NCBI GenBank assembly: GCA_009705165.1
Contig: WLCU01000052.1
Span: 1-6,894, forward strand
DNA: 6,894 bases
Origin: Actinomycetota bacterium
Lineage (GTDB): Bacteria > Actinomycetota > Actinomycetes > Nanopelagicales > Nanopelagicaceae
Reading direction: 5' to 3'
Part shown: one piece after another, positions 5,419-6,894 of the stretch
How the letters are laid out: each line of letters begins with the position of its first letter
Position numbering within the stretch: the stretch's first letter is position 1
Notes under the pieces: model-generated
The model's input: only the letters and a program-made list of their open reading frames with translations
Told to the model about the DNA's origin: nothing
Database searches by the model: none
Translations under genes and position numbers: made by a program

Positions 5419-6459
5419 ATGGAGCTAGATCTAGATATAACTTTTGGCGCAATTGCGCCTTTTATGAGCGATCCCACTATTGAAGAAATCTGGATCAACT
5501 CGCCAGAGCGCATTTTTATCGCTCGCGCTGGCAAGAGTGAACTCACCAATCTCTTATTAACTTCTGAAGAGGTAAGAAACATCGTTGAACGAGCATTGAT
5601 GTGGGGAGGGCGAAGGCTGGACCTCTCGCATCCGTTCGTAGACGCACGACTTCCTGATGGAAGCCGCCTTCACGTTGCAATTCCTGAGATCACTGCCCAG
5701 CACTGGGCGGTGAATATCCGTAAACATTTAATGCGCAGCATGTCACTTAATGACTTAGTAAATCGTAGAGTTATGAGTCCGCAAATTGGAAAGGCACTTA
5801 CGTATTCCGTACAGGCTGGTTTAAATATTCTGGTCAGCGGAGGCACACAAGCCGGTAAGACCACGTTGCTCAATGCTTTAGCAGGAGCAATTCCAAGAAC
5901 TGAAAGACTTGTCACGATTGAAGAAGTCTTTGAACTATCGCCACAACTTCCTGATGTCGTGCAGCTGCAAACTAGGAGCGCCAACTTGCAAGGCGAAGGT
6001 GAAATTCCACTTCGTCGATTGATTAAGGAATCTCTTCGAATGAGGCCTTCTCGAATAATTGTTGGTGAGGTACGAGAAGCAGAGGCTCTGGATTTGTTGA
6101 TAGCGCTGAACTCAGGCTTACCTGGAATGGGAACGCTTCATGCTAACTCACCTCGAGATGCAATTATTAAACTACAAACTTTGCCTTTGCTTGCTGGAGA
6201 GAATATTTCGCACAAATTTATTGCACCAACAGTTGCATCTGCAATTGATTTAATCGTTCACGTAAGCCTTGACTCTCAAGGATTTCGTCGAATAAAGGAG
6301 GTGGCCGCACTCACCGGTCGATACGAAAACGATCGGGCTGAAGTTGAAACCCTGTGGCTTTGGAACGGGAATGAGTACGAACGAGGGATTGGTGCACCGC
6401 CTCATCCAGATAAATTCATGGCAATTGGTGCACCGCTCACACAGTGGTGGTCTGGATGA
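5419..6459 (+). CDS. tadA: TadA/CpaF-family type II/IV secretion ATPase
   Basis: A hexameric cytoplasmic ATPase expected to power assembly of a Tad/Flp pilus or related secretion apparatus through the TadB/TadC platform. The 346 residues contain a short N-terminal domain ending in HPFVDARLPDGSRLHVAIP (about 71-89) and VNIRKH (about 98-103), both typical of CpaF. Walker A is GGTQAGKTT (141-149, Lys147), followed by VTIEEVFEL in the Asp-box position. Walker B is SRIIVGEVRE (211-220) with Glu217 as likely catalytic base, and GTLHANSP carries the His-box (His241). Walker A has QA where GS is usual. At 346 residues it lacks the longer N-terminal extension of many CpaF proteins, but actinobacterial members are often compact. 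ATG 5419 is preferred over TTG 5410 because of the leaderless -10 element. Stop and next start overlap as ATGA. Confidence 0.93.
   Translation: MELDLDITFGAIAPFMSDPTIEEIWINSPERIFIARAGKSELTNLLLTSEEVRNIVERALMWGGRRLDLSHPFVDARLPDGSRLHVAIPEITAQHWAVNIRKHLMRSMSLNDLVNRRVMSPQIGKALTYSVQAGLNILVSGGTQAGKTTLLNALAGAIPRTERLVTIEEVFELSPQLPDVVQLQTRSANLQGEGEIPLRRLIKESLRMRPSRIIVGEVREAEALDLLIALNSGLPGMGTLHANSPRDAIIKLQTLPLLAGENISHKFIAPTVASAIDLIVHVSLDSQGFRRIKEVAALTGRYENDRAEVETLWLWNGNEYERGIGAPPHPDKFMAIGAPLTQWWSG
6388..6436 (+). repeat. In-frame 13-bp direct repeat at the end of tadA
   Basis: ATTGGTGCACCGC occurs at 6388-6400 and again at 6424-6436, exactly 36 bases apart, so both copies encode I-G-A-P with the same codons (IGAPPHPDKFMAIGAPL). 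The repeat lies in the C-terminal tail, outside the ATPase core. Confidence 0.85.
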
Positions 6460-6894
6460 AAATTCAAAATGTTTTAATCAAGAGATCTTCTGCCGTGACC
6501 CTAGCAATCGCATGTATTGCAACAGCCTTAGTGCTTCTTGCAACAGGTTCAGTAACTATTGCGGCGGCTTTTGGAGCTCTCACAGGTGGTGCAACTTTTG
6601 TTACACAGAAAAACAAATCAACTCATAATCAAGCAGATTTAATCGCGGCTTGGCCAGAGGTTATTGATCACCTAATGTCTGGAATTCAGGCAGGACTCTC
6701 ACTTTCAGAATCTCTTGTTGGTCTAGCTACACGCGGGCCCGAAATTTTGCGGCCAGCTTTCACGAAATTTCGAACATCCTTGTATAGAGATGGAGATCTT
6801 GGAACTGCGATTGAAGAGATTAAGACGTTATTTAATAACCACGGCAGTGATCAGATTTTCGAAGCGCTCCTGATTTCAAAAGCACTCGGCGGAA
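6456..6894 (+). CDS. tadB: TadB-like type II secretion F-family membrane protein, 3' end cut off by window edge
   Basis: A GspF/TadB-type inner-membrane platform protein, the partner through which the adjacent ATPase acts on the pilus. The 146 visible residues begin MKIQNVLIKRSS, with two hydrophobic segments at about 13-30 and 33-50. A cytoplasmic helical region follows: AAWPEVIDHLMSGIQAGLSL (64-83), ESLVGLATRGPEILRPAF and a YRDGDLGTAIEEI stretch, which match the first F-domain of TadB proteins. The later membrane helices expected of the family lie beyond the right edge. The ATG overlaps the tadA stop as ATGA, without a strong Shine-Dalgarno (only G-rich GGTGG/CTGG inside tadA), so translation is probably coupled. 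The frame stays open to the end of the window. TadB rather than TadC is chosen from its position directly after the ATPase. Confidence 0.85.
   Translation, partial: MKIQNVLIKRSSAVTLAIACIATALVLLATGSVTIAAAFGALTGGATFVTQKNKSTHNQADLIAAWPEVIDHLMSGIQAGLSLSESLVGLATRGPEILRPAFTKFRTSLYRDGDLGTAIEEIKTLFNNHGSDQIFEALLISKALGG

Noticed and set aside
5385..5984. Minus-strand open frames inside the Tad ATPase gene
   Set aside because: They are shadows of the tadA reading frame, which has intact Walker A, Walker B and His-box motifs.
6344..6628. Plus-strand 94-codon frame spanning the tadA-tadB junction
   Set aside because: It overlaps both real genes in another frame, is Cys/Ser/Asn-rich without motifs, and the TadB-like frame from 6456 explains the region.

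Overview
The window looks like chromosomal DNA from a low-to-moderate GC (mid-40s percent by eye) actinobacterium. The evidence is a one-piece Kgd-type 2-oxoglutarate decarboxylase with an E2-like domain fused ahead of the E1 domain, a nickel superoxide dismutase next to its dedicated maturation protease, short spacers and start codons that fit leaderless transcripts. The combination of these actinobacterial families with modest GC and tight packing would suit a streamlined freshwater lineage such as the Nanopelagicales (acI), but that placement is inference.

Layout. 1-230 (minus) is the 5' part of sodN, running off the left edge. 231-322 is a divergent promoter region with a palindromic TCTATAGA and a short inverted repeat. 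323-658 (plus) is sodX, the S26-family peptidase expected to cut the SodN leader. Its last 11 bases overlap the end of kgd (648-4340, minus), which fills more than half of the window. A 119-base spacer with a candidate kgd promoter follows. 4460-4831 (minus) is a four-helix membrane protein of unknown function. Its ATG overlaps, on opposite strands, the ATG of 4830-5318 (plus), a small degenerate GGDEF protein. After a 100-base gap with a leaderless-type -10 element come a TadA/CpaF-like secretion ATPase (5419-6459) and, coupled by an ATGA overlap, a TadB-like platform protein (6456 to beyond the right edge).

How the genes work together. SodX should expose the Ni-binding N-terminal histidine of SodN. 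Kgd is the 2-oxoglutarate entry point of the oxidative TCA branch and stands alone here. TadA and TadB are the motor and membrane platform of a Tad/Flp pilus or related secretion machine whose remaining genes probably lie to the right. The GGDEF protein has lost its catalytic signature (GINEC in place of GGDEF) but keeps an RxxD motif exactly where the inhibitory cyclic-di-GMP site sits. It could therefore be a cyclic-di-GMP receptor beside a pilus locus; this is the most interesting hypothesis in the window. No RNA genes, insertion sequences, CRISPR arrays or convincing intrinsic terminators were seen.
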